NCBI GenBank assembly: GCA_019828595.1
Contig: JAHQRK010000030.1
Location: forward strand, 124,001 to 188,000
Reading direction: 5' to 3'
DNA: 64,000 nt
Source of the DNA: Aphanomyces cochlioides
Lineage: Eukaryota; Oomycota; Saprolegniomycetes; Saprolegniales; Verrucalvaceae
Shown here: one piece after another, positions 53,233 through 64,000 of the stretch
Layout of the letters: each line of letters starts with the position of its first letter
Position numbering within the stretch: position 1 is the stretch's first letter
Notes under the pieces: generated by a model
Databases searched by the model: none
Told to the model about the DNA's origin: nothing
What the model saw: only the letters and a program-made list of their open reading frames with translations
Position numbers and translations under genes: made by a program

Positions 53233-55715
53233 GCCCAAATCTTACCACAATCTCAAAACGAGACCTTGGAACCTTAAAAGGCATGTTATATTGCAACCTT
53301 TGAAGAAATTCACCTAAGTCACCCAAACCAATGGGAAAACTCAAAGTGGATTTTCTCGCGACCCACTTGGCCTTTTCATGCGTTTGATGGCTCGTTAGCC
53401 CCAGCTAACAGAGCTCTATGAACACACCAAGTAACTTTATCTCATGCCGAGTCGTTCACAAAATCGACTTGACTTTATCCGTTCACCCAAAATGGCAAAA
53501 CTATCGACAACTCTGGCATTGCTCTGACGATCATTTCAGACATTCTAATGGTCATCAGGGTTGCTAGACATCCCAAGCAGACACGCAAGCGTTAGATTGC
53601 AAAAAAGTGCAGTGATTCTCTCACAACAACACTTTGAAAATTGTTACGACGTCTCCCCCTGGGGGCGAAATCTCAAAATCGAGTGCACACTTTTTGTTCG
53701 GGAAAATTGCGCCACGGTGCCTAAAAGATTCTCCCATGTCTCCTCCTCAAGATGTGCCAGTTTGCGAGTGCTCAAACCTCGCCAAACTCGCGAAACAAAA
53801 TTCGAAAGGAAATTCGACCCGGTGACACCCATTTTGAACCGGTTTCAACCCGTCACCAAAAGTGAAATTTCTCTCGACCTACTGCGTGGATTTCTACGTT
53901 TAGTGGCTTGTTATCTCAGTTGAATCGAGCTCTATGCCGACACCAACTAGCACATATTGCAGATCTATGGTTCAAAACCACGAACCCATTTTGGACTGTC
54001 ACCCAAACCGGTGAAACACCAGGACAACTCGAACGCTTTCCCTACGGTCACCGAGTGACATCTAGGGGTCTAGTGGGTGGCTCCACCACTTATTACGACT
54101 AGCCAAAGCGTTAGAACGCCCTGAAACATCCTGGTTTGCTCGCAATCCTCAATCCAAAATGTCAACCGCCCCTATCCACCGGCTACAAAACCTTAAGTCG
54201 GCTACAGGTCGCAAATCATTTCCAATCGACCGGCTATGACTCTTTTCCATCCTATCATGGCTAGACGAGTGTTTTAAGCCATCAAGAGCGATGATTGAAG
54301 CCCTGGAACCTACTTGCCGTCGCCCCGACAACTTTTGGTGAAATGGCTAAAACTCATCGGAATGGCTCCTGAACGCAAATCAACTCCGATCGCCCAACTT
54401 AGAGTTGGAGAGGCTCGAGAATGTCCTCGCGATGGATTTGAGCTATCAAGCACCATGATAGCAGCACAGGAACCCAACTTCCGATTCCAAACCATTTTGA
54501 GCCGATAAGGCTCCAAAACGACCATCGTAGCTCATTTCAGCTACACGACTCTATATGCACCGATTAATATGGTGCATCCACCGCTAGCCTCCATTGATGG
54601 AGGACACCAAGTATGGCTATCTATCTCATAGCCGTTCGGAAGTTATGACTCCTTCAAATTTGGCCGCCGAGACGCCCGATTGGAAAAACCACTGGTTTTG
54701 GCTAGCGCTCTCCCGCTACACACTACCTATGGCGATTCTAATGGTGCGCTATCCTTCGTACGTATCGTCGCTACGATTCTGCCAAGTGGCTCCATGCACC
54801 GCGGCGCCGTTCGAAATCCAGCTCCGACGATGCTCGTGCTCGAGACCTATCCGCGCATGGCGCATGTCAAAATGGCTCCTCCCAAATATTTTACCCTTTT
54901 TTATTATTTTTGGGAGGTTTACCCCAAAAGCCCAACCCACAAGGGATATTTTCCCTCTATCTCGCCACCATCAACTCCGATGAAGACGCTCCTGAAATCA
55001 ACTTTGCTTGTCATGGAACGACCGACCTCGTTTGATTTTTTTGGCTGGTCAAATCGTCCAAGAACATTTTATTTTGGATGGTCTTTTCTCTCAAACCCAG
55101 CTTTTCCCATGGTTACAGCGATTTAATTCGGCCTCCTGAGGTCGAATTAAATTGGCCACGACCTTTTTGGATTTTTTGGGCTCCTACCTCTTGCCAATTT
55201 ATTTTCCTTGGGCCTGATTTTACTCTGTTTCGACCCTTTTGTCAATTTTTGGCCTTCCTCTCCTGTCGATTTATTTATTCATGGATCGACCCCAACTCAA
55301 GCTTTTATTCACTTGGCCTTTTTCACTGCGTACCTCCACTTGGAATTTTTATCAAGACTTTTGTATACAAATTTTCAAGTCCTCCACAGTCAACCCGAAA
55401 TTGCCTCGTATCTCGCCACCACCAACTCGGATCAAGATGGTCATGAAAAGAAAGTTGCTTGTATGGCTCTTCTCTATACTGTTGAATTTTTTCACAGCCT
55501 GAATCGCCATGCAACATTTTCTTTCTGCCATGGTTCCTCCAAATTACCCCACACCCAAGTCTATTTCGGTTAAGCAACACTGGACGATTTTCCACAAGAA
55601 CCTTCCAAGGTCACATTTCGCAACACATATTTATTATGCGACTTATGAAGCCAAAATCGAAAGTCTAGTTTGCGGCCCTTTTGGGCCATATTAATTCTTT
55701 AATATACTCAGTTAA
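53233..55715 (+). mobile_element. Family B retrotransposon, copy B4 (5'-truncated)
   Basis: 2,483 bp: the last 15 codons of ORF2 (with stop, 53233-53277) and the whole 3' UTR, flanked by CCGCTTAGCATGCGGGA at 53216-53232 and 55716-55732. Genuine truncated insertion by the same logic as B1. It occupies the centre of the large inverted repeat formed by the two array halves. Confidence 0.92.
55122..55151 (+). other. Palindrome in the family B 3' UTR
   Basis: A 14-bp stem TTTAATTCGGCCTC/GAGGTCGAATTAAA with one mismatch and a 2-nt loop. Present in all B copies seen. Role unknown. Confidence 0.6.
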
Positions 55716-55761
55716 CCGCTTAGCATGCGGGAGGTACAGGGATCGATACCCTGCTTCTCCA
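55716..55761 (+). tRNA. tRNA-Ala (AGC) 3' part, split by B4
   Basis: Positions 28-73 on the plus strand; first Ala of the flipped array half. Confidence 0.93.
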
Positions 55762-55762
55762 G

Positions 55763-55834
55763 GCGTCTGTAGTATAGTGGTCAGTACTTCACGTTGTGGC
55801 CGTGACATCCCGGGTTCGACTCCCGGCAGGCGCA
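55763..55834 (+). tRNA. tRNA-His (GTG), unit 6
   Basis: Complete cloverleaf, same sequence as the minus-strand copies, with G at 55762 and the T5 terminator at 55837-55841. Confidence 0.96.
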
Positions 55835-56521
55835 TCTTTTTAGCTTCTTTCTATTCAGGACACTACTCTTTCACGCGATCTCCTTTTCACCTCTGTAGGA
55901 CACTTCTTTTCCAACATTATCTGTATTCAACTTGACAAGTATACACTGTCCACAATGGAAAATATAACAGTTAGACTTTGAACAGTATATTTCTTGGAAT
56001 CACTTGGTCGATGTGCAATGAAATGGTTGAACCAGAATGTGTACAGCACTTTGAATGGTGTTTGTGGTCGCGTCACATGGATAAAGAAGGATAGAAAACA
56101 TCTCTTTTTGTTGTCAATCGCTTGACACTTTTTGGTGTGAACGGTTCGTGTCCCATCGGTCGAAATCGTTTTTTGCTCATAACTTTTGCAATATTGCTCC
56201 GATTGACCTCAAACTACTTGCAAACTCTTGCTTTTGAAAAGCTCTATCGATTCACACCCTCAGATACCAAAAAAAGACGACCAGAAATCGACGTACTGTC
56301 AAAAAACGGGTTTGCAACAGCTTCATCCACACCAACGAGTTCTCCAACAAGCCGACAAGAAATCGACAGTCTCCACGGGACATTTTGGCATACAAGTATC
56401 CCGTAGACACGACGAATGCCTGGTTGCAAAAGGGTCGTCACAATCTATCCTTGTACAGACAAGAACAAGAAAGTGGACGATTTGGCGGACTTGATGCACA
56501 GACACAAAAGAACAGTAAAAA
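55835..56521 (+). repeat. tRNA array spacer, unit 6 (inverted)
   Basis: Plus-strand copy of the spacer, about 687 bp. Runs from the tRNA-His terminator to the base before tRNA-Ala at 56522. No gene seen. Confidence 0.86.
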
Positions 56522-56565
56522 GGGGATGTAGCTCAGATGGTAGAGCGCCCGCTTAGCATGCGGGA
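56522..56565 (+). tRNA. tRNA-Ala (AGC) 5' part, split by B5
   Basis: Positions 1-44 with native upstream sequence. The 3' part would lie beyond the right edge. Confidence 0.93.
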
Positions 56566-56645
56566 CTTTCGTTTTTGCTTTGTAGGTTAAACTACCACAG
56601 CCCCCCAACGGAAAATCTTGCTTTTTAGGTGCTTTCGACAACGTC

Positions 56646-59171
56646 ATGGCCTCTAGCGCGGAAAAAACCATCCTTTCGACGGTGTCTCGATTCGCTCAAC
56701 GTGAATCGACGCCTGACCCTAGCCAAGCGACGCCCGGTCCGAGCCGAGAAGCCGCTGAAAAACCTCCTTCCTCTAGGAACAGCGCCGCTGCGTCCGACTC
56801 TCTTCGTAGGGAAAATGTTTCCAACCAAGATGGTGTTGACTTAGGTGGTGACACTGGTCCAAATATGGACAAAAAAAATGGACCCGATGATGCAGGAATG
56901 GGTATGGATATTAATGGTTCCAACGAAAAACCTGCCTCTGACGCCAATGGTGGCAAATTACCCAAGGATTCTGACAAGCCTGGGGAGAATATTACCCATC
57001 CTGACGGCACCCCTCATGGACGAGTTTTACCTAATTCGAAAAATCCCTCCAAAGATGGGACAAACTCTCCTGCCAAACCCTCCAACCCCAAAAAACAAGC
57101 TTCGTCCAACAACGAAGGCAAAAAAACCAACTCGAAGAAAAATAATGTATGGGAAGGAGCCCGCCATGTGAAAACCCAATTGGTTCGCAACACTGGTGGG
57201 CATCCCATTGACGACTCTGAATTGGAAGAATTAATTCGACAAGCTCGAGAATTCCGCCAAAACCCTACTGCTATGGATGAATTCATTGAAGACATCTTGA
57301 AAACTCCATCCTCGAAGGCTTGCACTGTGGACATTCCTCTGGGAGAAGCTTTCCGTCAAGTCAAGGACTACCAAATCCGAGCGAATTTAATTACCCAAAA
57401 CCCGGGTACGCTTTGGGAATCGAAATTCAAGGAAATTCTGTTCCACAAGAAAAACCCGACTACTCTCTCTTTGACGTTTTATGACGATGATCTATTGCGC
57501 AAAACTTGTGGAACCTCCCTTCGTCTGGGAAAACAAGAATTTACTGTGCCTGAATATTCTCCCCACTCGAAACTTTATTTTATTACTTTCAACAACCTGG
57601 TGGATCACGATATTCAAAAAGCGATTTTGAAAAAGTTGGAAGAGCTCACTCACTGCGTCATTGTTGGTTTTAACCCCAGTACTGACAATTTATTACGCTC
57701 GACCCAATTTCGAGTCCTTTTTGACTCCGAAACTCCTCCTTTGGCATTGGTACCAGATGATGGAGGCGAGCCTCTGAGAGAAATCGAGATCCAAAACCAA
57801 GTTTATGTTTTTCAACATAAAATTCGGTCCCTCAATCAAACGGTCCCTCCCAGCGTTCAAGCTAGACTGGAAAAAGCCAAACAAAAAGACGACGCTAAAA
57901 AGAATACAGACCATGTCGAGGAAAACGCTACAGAGGAAAAAACTGATGCTCCCGAAAATCCATCGACAGAAAACCAACCACCCAACACCCCGAAGGAAAA
58001 TACTGGCACAACTGGAAACTCCGAATCCCCTAATGCCGATCCCAAGGAAAATCAAAATGGCAAGGAAAACTTTGTCGACCTGTCAAGCGATGTGGACATG
58101 GAACAAGAGGAGAAATCAAATATCGAAGAGGAAGAAATGGTAGCTCAACCCAAGAAGATATTAAATCCTCCACAATCACCCAAGGGCTCGAGCGAGAATA
58201 ATATTATTCTCACAGACAAACCCAATTTATCCCAGGACGAATTTAAACCAACTCGAGCCGGTTTAATTCAAGGTCCCCAATACAAAATATCAGCTACCTC
58301 GATTCCAACACAAAATCGATTCGCTATCCTCAGCTCAGACGACTCTGACGTGACAACTTCAGGCACAACGGTTCCTCGATTCCATCTTGATATCGTTCCT
58401 ACCGACACGCCCAAAAAACGTCCTGCTTCGTCCCCAAAATCAACGATACCCAAAAAAATTCCAGCCTCTACGAAACCAGCAGGAGCCAAAGTGAAGGCTC
58501 AAATCACAGAGCTGAAGAAAAATCTGAATGAATCTACCAACCCATTGGTATTTCATGATGAAACCCTCAACCAACCTGGCTTTATTGGAAATATCTATAT
58601 GGACCCAAAATCTCGCAAAATCGCATCCAATTTAATTGCCTCGAGAGGAATTATACGTTTAATGGCTGGAGAAAATCCCATGCAAGCTATTGATGAAGAA
58701 CGATTTACCTCGTACTACCAAAAACAGCATGGCCATCCTCCTCCTGAAAATTACAGCCCCACAAATCTATTCCAAAGTTTGTGTCCAAATGACGAAGACT
58801 ACCACATGAGAAGATCTCTAGCAGCAATCGATCTATTTCTGTCCAACAGAGCACCTGAAGCTTATACGAACGATGAGTATATTAATCTGTGCCTGAAAGA
58901 CAAAGTCCACCGTTGGCCCAATTGCAATTTAATCACGGACGCCTCCTTGATTAAATTAATTTCCAGTCCCGCTGCTGGAAACCTGGTGCAACATCATAAA
59001 ATTGAAGAAGAGTTGAGCCATATTGTGAAAGATCTGGCACTCCAAACAATTGACCCTACGAAGTGTTTTGACTCGGATACTGATGCCTTGTTAACTTTAC
59101 TTCCGGACGAAAAGGCTCCTGAACTCGACTACAAAGAACTTGGCGATGGTGACAATGCAGACTCCAATTGA
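56646..59171 (+). CDS. ORF1 protein of B5
   Basis: 841 codons from the ATG at 56646, 80 nt after the element start. It differs from B3 at very few residues (for example N for K in TELKKNLNES). Central region from about residue 170; QNRFAILSSDDSD at about 555-568; C-terminal domain from about 600. Intact. Confidence 0.87.
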   Translation: MASSAEKTILSTVSRFAQRESTPDPSQATPGPSREAAEKPPSSRNSAAASDSLRRENVSNQDGVDLGGDTGPNMDKKNGPDDAGMGMDINGSNEKPASDANGGKLPKDSDKPGENITHPDGTPHGRVLPNSKNPSKDGTNSPAKPSNPKKQASSNNEGKKTNSKKNNVWEGARHVKTQLVRNTGGHPIDDSELEELIRQAREFRQNPTAMDEFIEDILKTPSSKACTVDIPLGEAFRQVKDYQIRANLITQNPGTLWESKFKEILFHKKNPTTLSLTFYDDDLLRKTCGTSLRLGKQEFTVPEYSPHSKLYFITFNNLVDHDIQKAILKKLEELTHCVIVGFNPSTDNLLRSTQFRVLFDSETPPLALVPDDGGEPLREIEIQNQVYVFQHKIRSLNQTVPPSVQARLEKAKQKDDAKKNTDHVEENATEEKTDAPENPSTENQPPNTPKENTGTTGNSESPNADPKENQNGKENFVDLSSDVDMEQEEKSNIEEEEMVAQPKKILNPPQSPKGSSENNIILTDKPNLSQDEFKPTRAGLIQGPQYKISATSIPTQNRFAILSSDDSDVTTSGTTVPRFHLDIVPTDTPKKRPASSPKSTIPKKIPASTKPAGAKVKAQITELKKNLNESTNPLVFHDETLNQPGFIGNIYMDPKSRKIASNLIASRGIIRLMAGENPMQAIDEERFTSYYQKQHGHPPPENYSPTNLFQSLCPNDEDYHMRRSLAAIDLFLSNRAPEAYTNDEYINLCLKDKVHRWPNCNLITDASLIKLISSPAAGNLVQHHKIEEELSHIVKDLALQTIDPTKCFDSDTDALLTLLPDEKAPELDYKELGDGDNADSN

Positions 59172-59271
59172 CTCGCCAACACACAAAATCAATTAAAACC
59201 ACAATCACCACACCCCGACCCAAACCAACACAACGACTTGAAGTCAAAAAATCAAAACCCAAATATTAATC

Positions 59272-62200
59272 ATGACCGTGACCACAATTAACGCGCTACC
59301 ACAAGCCATTATCGACTGGGATATTAGCTTGTTTTCTCTCAACACAAATGGTCTCTCCAACTCTTTCCACCACCTTCTCAAGAACTTTCTCCTCAAAAAC
59401 TCTATCTCACTTATCCAAGAAACTCGACTGCCTTACCCCAGCGACCATGGCAAAATCAATTTCTACTGGAAAAAACATACCAACCAACAAGGCACTTTCT
59501 TCTACGAGGAGCCAATTTATTCCATCAGCAATACCTCTCATCCTACTGGAGGCCTTGCTACATTTATTCATCCTGACTGCCCTCTGGACAATTGCACCAA
59601 TTTAAACCACTCTTGGGACAAACCTCTCCTCCGTGGTCGTTATTTACTTATATCGGCCACTCTGGACAATATCCCGGTTTTTATTCACAACATCTATGCT
59701 CCGTACGACTATCACGACCGTGTGGATTTTTTTAATGATCTGCCTCGCGATTTTCCACCCGAAGCTTTTCATATTGTTGGTGGCGACTTTAACGTTATTT
59801 TCTCCCCAACATTAGATTCATGCCGTCCTTCGACTCATGCGACTCATGGCTCATATGAACTCAACCTATGGCTACAAGATTTACACCTCGTTGACATTTT
59901 CCGTCAACAAAATCCACTGAAACGTGCTTTCACAAGTCCAAAATTTGTCAATCGGCTTGACTATATTTTCATCTCGTCTGCTATGGCATCCCTACGTCAT
60001 CTGAAATTTCGTCACCTGGAACTAATTCCTCATGCTGACCACACTCCCTGCAAATTATTGACCAAACGTCCAGCAGTATCAATGGGACCTGGTCCATGGA
60101 AAACACCACAATGGGTTCTCAACAATGACAAGGCCAAATTCATTATCTCTCGTCAACTTGAAACCTTCCTTACCAAGACCCAATTAAACTCAAATGTTGG
60201 TCTACATTTCGACACCATGATCACCAACATGCGAAATCAATTAAAATACCTACACGACGAGTTGGTCGAAAATCAACAAAGGCCTCTCAAGAAATTATCT
60301 ATGGATTTGGCTTTATTGATTCGGGATTACCAAAACGCCCCATGTGCGTCCTTGATGGCACGTATCAAAACAATTCAAGCTGCCATACATGAATACCATG
60401 ACAGGAAAAAAGTCCTACGGGAAGATACTGCTATGCAAACTCATCTCGAGAAAGCGGAAAGGTGTACCAAATTTCACCTGAAGCCACCTCGCACAATCCC
60501 TTTACAAAAATCTCCCTTCAAGGCACTCAAAATGTCCAATGGAAATATTGCTTCTGATCAACAATCAATTTCCTCGACACTCCACGAGTTTTATTCTGAC
60601 CTGTATGGCGACCATGAGGCAGTTGACAAGGAAAGAATGGCCAAGTATTTAAAAACTCTGATATCTCGCCGACTCAATATCGACGACAAGAGATTTATTG
60701 GGGCTCCTCTCACGGCAAACGAATTTTATTTTGCCATTAAACACTCCAAACGGAATTCAACTCCTGGGCCAAATTCACTGCCCTACGAAATTTTGAAAAT
60801 GTTTCCCCATGAATGGTCCCTGGCTTTGGAAATGCTATACTATTACCAAATCAACTCTCACTCCAACTTGGCACCCTCCCAATTGACAAGTTTAATTGTA
60901 CTGCTGTACAAAAAGGACGACAAACTACTCCCAAAAAATTACCGTCCCATCAGCTTGGTCAATATCGACGTGAAAATCCTCACAATGGTCCTTGCAGAAC
61001 GAATGCAGAGAATCATTCAGTCGATAGTCCACCCGGATCAAACAGGTTTTATTCGTGGTCGATCAATCCAAACCAATTTACTGCGCTTGGAAGACCTGAA
61101 TCACTTTATGAAGTTTTATTCCTCCGAGTCTATTGTGGCCCTCTTGGACTTTGAAAAAGCCTTTGATAGGGTCAACCATTCCTATTTATTGGCAACCCTG
61201 AAGGAATTTAATTTTCCACCGTCCTTTCTCAACATGGTCAAAGTGCTTTATTCAAATCGTCGTGGACGAATTATTGTCAATGGACATTTATCCAACCCAT
61301 TTAAGATCCAACGTGGTGTTTTACAAGGCGACCCATTATCACCTCTTTTATTTGTCTTGGCGCTAGAACCTATGTGTTTAGCCATACGCAAGAGAAAAGA
61401 TTTGGGCATACGAATTGGTCATCACACTCACACCGGGAGCTATTATGCAGACGACTCCCAATTGTACTCCAAAAATACATCGACGTTGCAACTCCAACTC
61501 GACATCGTCAAAAAATTCTGTGATATCTCTGGTTTCAAGTTAAATCTCTCCAAGACAGAATTATTAACCCATGCCAATTTACCTCCAGACCTGGCACCTT
61601 TGGCTATTACTGATGACAAACCTGCTAAATCGTTGGGCCTTTTAATTTCTCCCAACATCACAGCCACAACACGTTTAAATTCGCTATTGGAGAAATTGGT
61701 CTCAAGAACACAATTATGGTCTTATCGAGCACGAACCCTACCCGGAAAAGTGACAATCCTAAGGTCAATTTGTTTTCCTGTGCTCTGGTATCAACTCCAA
61801 TTTATTCCGATCGACAAAGAATATGCCAAACTATTCGACAAGGTCGCCAAGCAATTTATTCACGGCGATACAATTGATCCATATTCGACTCAACGTTATT
61901 TGCATCAATTCAACTCGGACATTATTTTCCTTCCAAAAGCACAAGGTGGTCTCGGATTTAAATCGTCTACCCACTGGTGGTCAAAACTACACCGGGTCAT
62001 GACCTTTAAATGCTTCAAGCTACTCCTAGCACCACCTCACAACTCGTATGGTCAAACGAAATTGCCAGCATGGCTATCCATTGGAGAATATTTACTCTCC
62101 AGAGCCTTCAGTCCATGGGGAAATTTTTATGATCTCCTTTTCATGAGTCCACACTCTAGTATGTACAAAGCCATATCACACCAAGATAAGGTTCCACCTC

Positions 62201-63359
62201 TCTGGTCAGCATTTACTCGACTATGGTTATCCTTATCTCCAACCCCACTTAAATTTCCCACAGTACAAGTCGATGGAAATTTTCCACTTTGGCACAATCA
62301 ATTCTTACCCTTGGAGAAAACTGTCTTTGAACACTGCTATCCAAAGACTTATGATTATGCTGTATCACTGGCAAAATTAAATTTTACCCATGTTCGCCAC
62401 CTACTCGATGAAAATGGCAATCTTATGGATCGGAAAATCCTGTTAGATTGGATTAAATCTCAATGCTCAAGACGCCATTTAGCCACTCCCGATCATAAAT
62501 GGTGGTATGCTCTACACGGGAGACTTAAAGCTATTCTACCATCTCCACCCGAGGACACAGAAATTAATTTTCGTCAGCCTACACCTTATCGGCAAACGGC
62601 TACCGAAATTACTTGGGCTGGAAATTTTAAAGACGGCTTTTTACCCTTTATTGATGCCACCTTGGATGATTTAACTCATGAATTTAAATCCAAATCAGCT
62701 CAGGAGGTTTTACCCACAGCGCATTTATTGGTACCCTCGGATTTTTATGCCCACAAGGAAAATATTAAAGTGGTCGCATTCTACAGGCAGCCCAAATTTA
62801 TTCTGCCAACGTATAGTGCTTTCATATATCGACTGCTTATACGAGCCTTACCTCTCCGATACAAATTCAAGTACTCGGACGATATCCCGAACACTTGTAT
62901 TTTTTGTCATGAAGTGGAGACGTATAAACATTTCACCTTGGACTGTCCATATACTCGAGCATGTTGGAGTCCATTTAAATCCATGGCCAGATCCCTTAAC
63001 TTTACTTGGCCAACTACCATGGAAAAAATATTCTTCTCTCCTATAGCACTCCAAGACAAAGACCTCCAAGCTGGATTTAATTTGCTGTGGCCAATTTTTT
63101 TTTATCTTGTATTTGGTATACAATATGGAAAACTCGGTGCGACCGGATTTACCGTCCAGATTTACCTAACAAAACACCTATGACGATATCCAGCTTAGCA
63201 GGACACATTATAAAGCGGCATCTGTACCAAGTCAATCGAGCCTCCTTGGACGACTCCACGAAGGCTTCCTTGACATCGGTGCTTCATAGTTTGCACCAGA
63301 ATGAGTGGTTCTCTGCCCAAATCTTACCACAATCTCAAAACGAGACCTTGGAACCTTAA
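59272..63359 (+). pseudogene. ORF2 of B5, one frameshift near the 3' end
   Basis: ATG at 59272. Endonuclease, reverse transcriptase and zinc motif are all intact. A T run at about 63096-63104 has 9 T where B3 has 7; the +2 shift leads to a stop at 63181-63183, and the original frame resumes to 63359. The first 1,284 or so residues are normal, so the truncated product might still be active. Homopolymer error in the assembly is possible. Confidence 0.88.
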
Positions 63360-64000
63360 AAGGCATGTTATATTGCAACCTTTGAAGAAATTCACCTAAG
63401 TCACCCAAACCAATGGGAAAACTCAAAGTGGATTTTCTCGCGACCCACTTGGCCTTTTCATGCGTTTGATGGCTCGTTAGCCCCAGCTAACAGAGCTCTA
63501 TGAACACACCAAGTAACTTTATCTCATGCCGAGTCGTTCACAAAATCGACTTGACTTTATCCGTTCACCCAAAATGGCAAAACTATCGACAACCCTGGCA
63601 TTGCCCTGACGATCATTTCAGACATTCTAATGGTCTTCAGGGTTGCTAGACATCCCAAGCAGACAAACGCAAGCGTTAGATTGCAAAAAAGTGCAGTGGT
63701 TCTCTCACAACAACACTTTGAAAATTGTTACGACGTCTCCCCCTGGGGGCGAAATCTCAAAATCGAGTGCACACTTTTTGTTCGGGAAAATTGCGCCACG
63801 GTGCCTAAAAGATTCTCCCATGTCTCCTCCTCAAGATGTGCCAGTTTGCGAGTGCTCAAACCTCGCCAAACTCGCGAAACAAAATTCGAAAGGAAATTCG
63901 ACCCGGTGACACCCATTTTGAACCGGTTTCAACCCGTCACCAAAAGTGAAATTTCTCTCGACCTACTGCGTGGATTTCTACGTTTAGTGGCTTGTTATCT
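63360..64000 (+). other. Start of the B5 3' UTR
   Basis: Same sequence as the beginning of the B3 3' UTR; cut by the window edge. No gene seen. Confidence 0.75.

Larger units (their letters stand above)
56566..64000 (+). mobile_element. Family B retrotransposon, copy B5 (3' end outside window)
   Basis: Starts right after tRNA-Ala position 44 with the family 5' UTR (CTTTCGTTTTTGC...). Contains ORF1, a frameshifted ORF2 and the first 0.64 kb of the 3' UTR. About 1.8 kb should follow beyond the window by comparison with B3. Confidence 0.93.

Noticed and set aside
1..64000. CRISPR arrays, bacterial operons, LTRs, restriction-like endonuclease (R2-type) domains
   Set aside because: None seen. 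All ORF2 proteins have an N-terminal AP-like endonuclease, and repeats are explained by tRNA units and retroelements.

Overview
The window is eukaryotic nuclear DNA and consists almost entirely of a tRNA gene array colonised by tRNA-targeting non-LTR retrotransposons. I see no ordinary host protein gene. Evidence for a eukaryote: the tRNA genes have internal Pol III boxes and no encoded CCA, a T5 Pol III terminator follows each tRNA-His, and the coding regions are LINE-type ORF1/ORF2 pairs. The lineage cannot be fixed from sequence alone; an oomycete or other protist is plausible but unproven.

The host repeat unit is about 0.83 kb: tRNA-Ala(AGC), one base, tRNA-His(GTG), then a spacer of about 686 bp. 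It recurs at 8490-9294, 14614-15418, 32456-33260, 42310-43114 and 52392-53188 (tRNAs on the minus strand) and at 55716-56565 (plus strand). The array flips orientation at 53189-53193, inside a tRNA-Ala gene. All six tRNA-His copies are intact. Every tRNA-Ala copy is interrupted.

Two places in the 73-nt tRNA-Ala gene are used as targets. (1) Family B elements (9.2 kb full length, sense orientation) and a short tRNA-Thr-headed SINE insert in the anticodon arm, duplicating tRNA positions 28-44 (16-17 bp). (2) Families A (8.6 kb), C (7.3 kb) and the 413-bp fragment D insert antisense at the 5' end, duplicating positions 1-14. Site-2 insertions recreate a complete tRNA-Ala next to the element; site-1 insertions split the gene.

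Layout from left to right: A1 (1-8048, left end outside the window), D1, spacer, His, Ala split by 5'-truncated B1 (9295-13346), C1 3' fragment, D2, spacer, His, Ala split by full-length B2 (15419-24644; ORF2 frameshifted), full-length C2 (24689-32014; ORF1 frameshifted), D3, spacer, His, Ala split by the SINE (33261-33617), full-length A2 (33661-42295; ORFs open), spacer, His, Ala split by full-length B3 (43115-52347; both ORFs intact), spacer, His, inversion junction, 5'-truncated B4 (53233-55715), Ala/His on plus, spacer, Ala 5' part, B5 (56566 to the right edge; ORF2 frameshifted).

All three LINE families encode an ORF1 with a shared, unfamiliar layout (polar N-terminus, central mixed alpha/beta region, polar linker, C-terminal helical domain). 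Their ORF2 has an N-terminal AP-like endonuclease, a reverse transcriptase with a [FY]ADD box, and a C-terminal CX(2-4)CX7HX4C zinc motif. B3 and A2 look like the best candidates for recently active copies.
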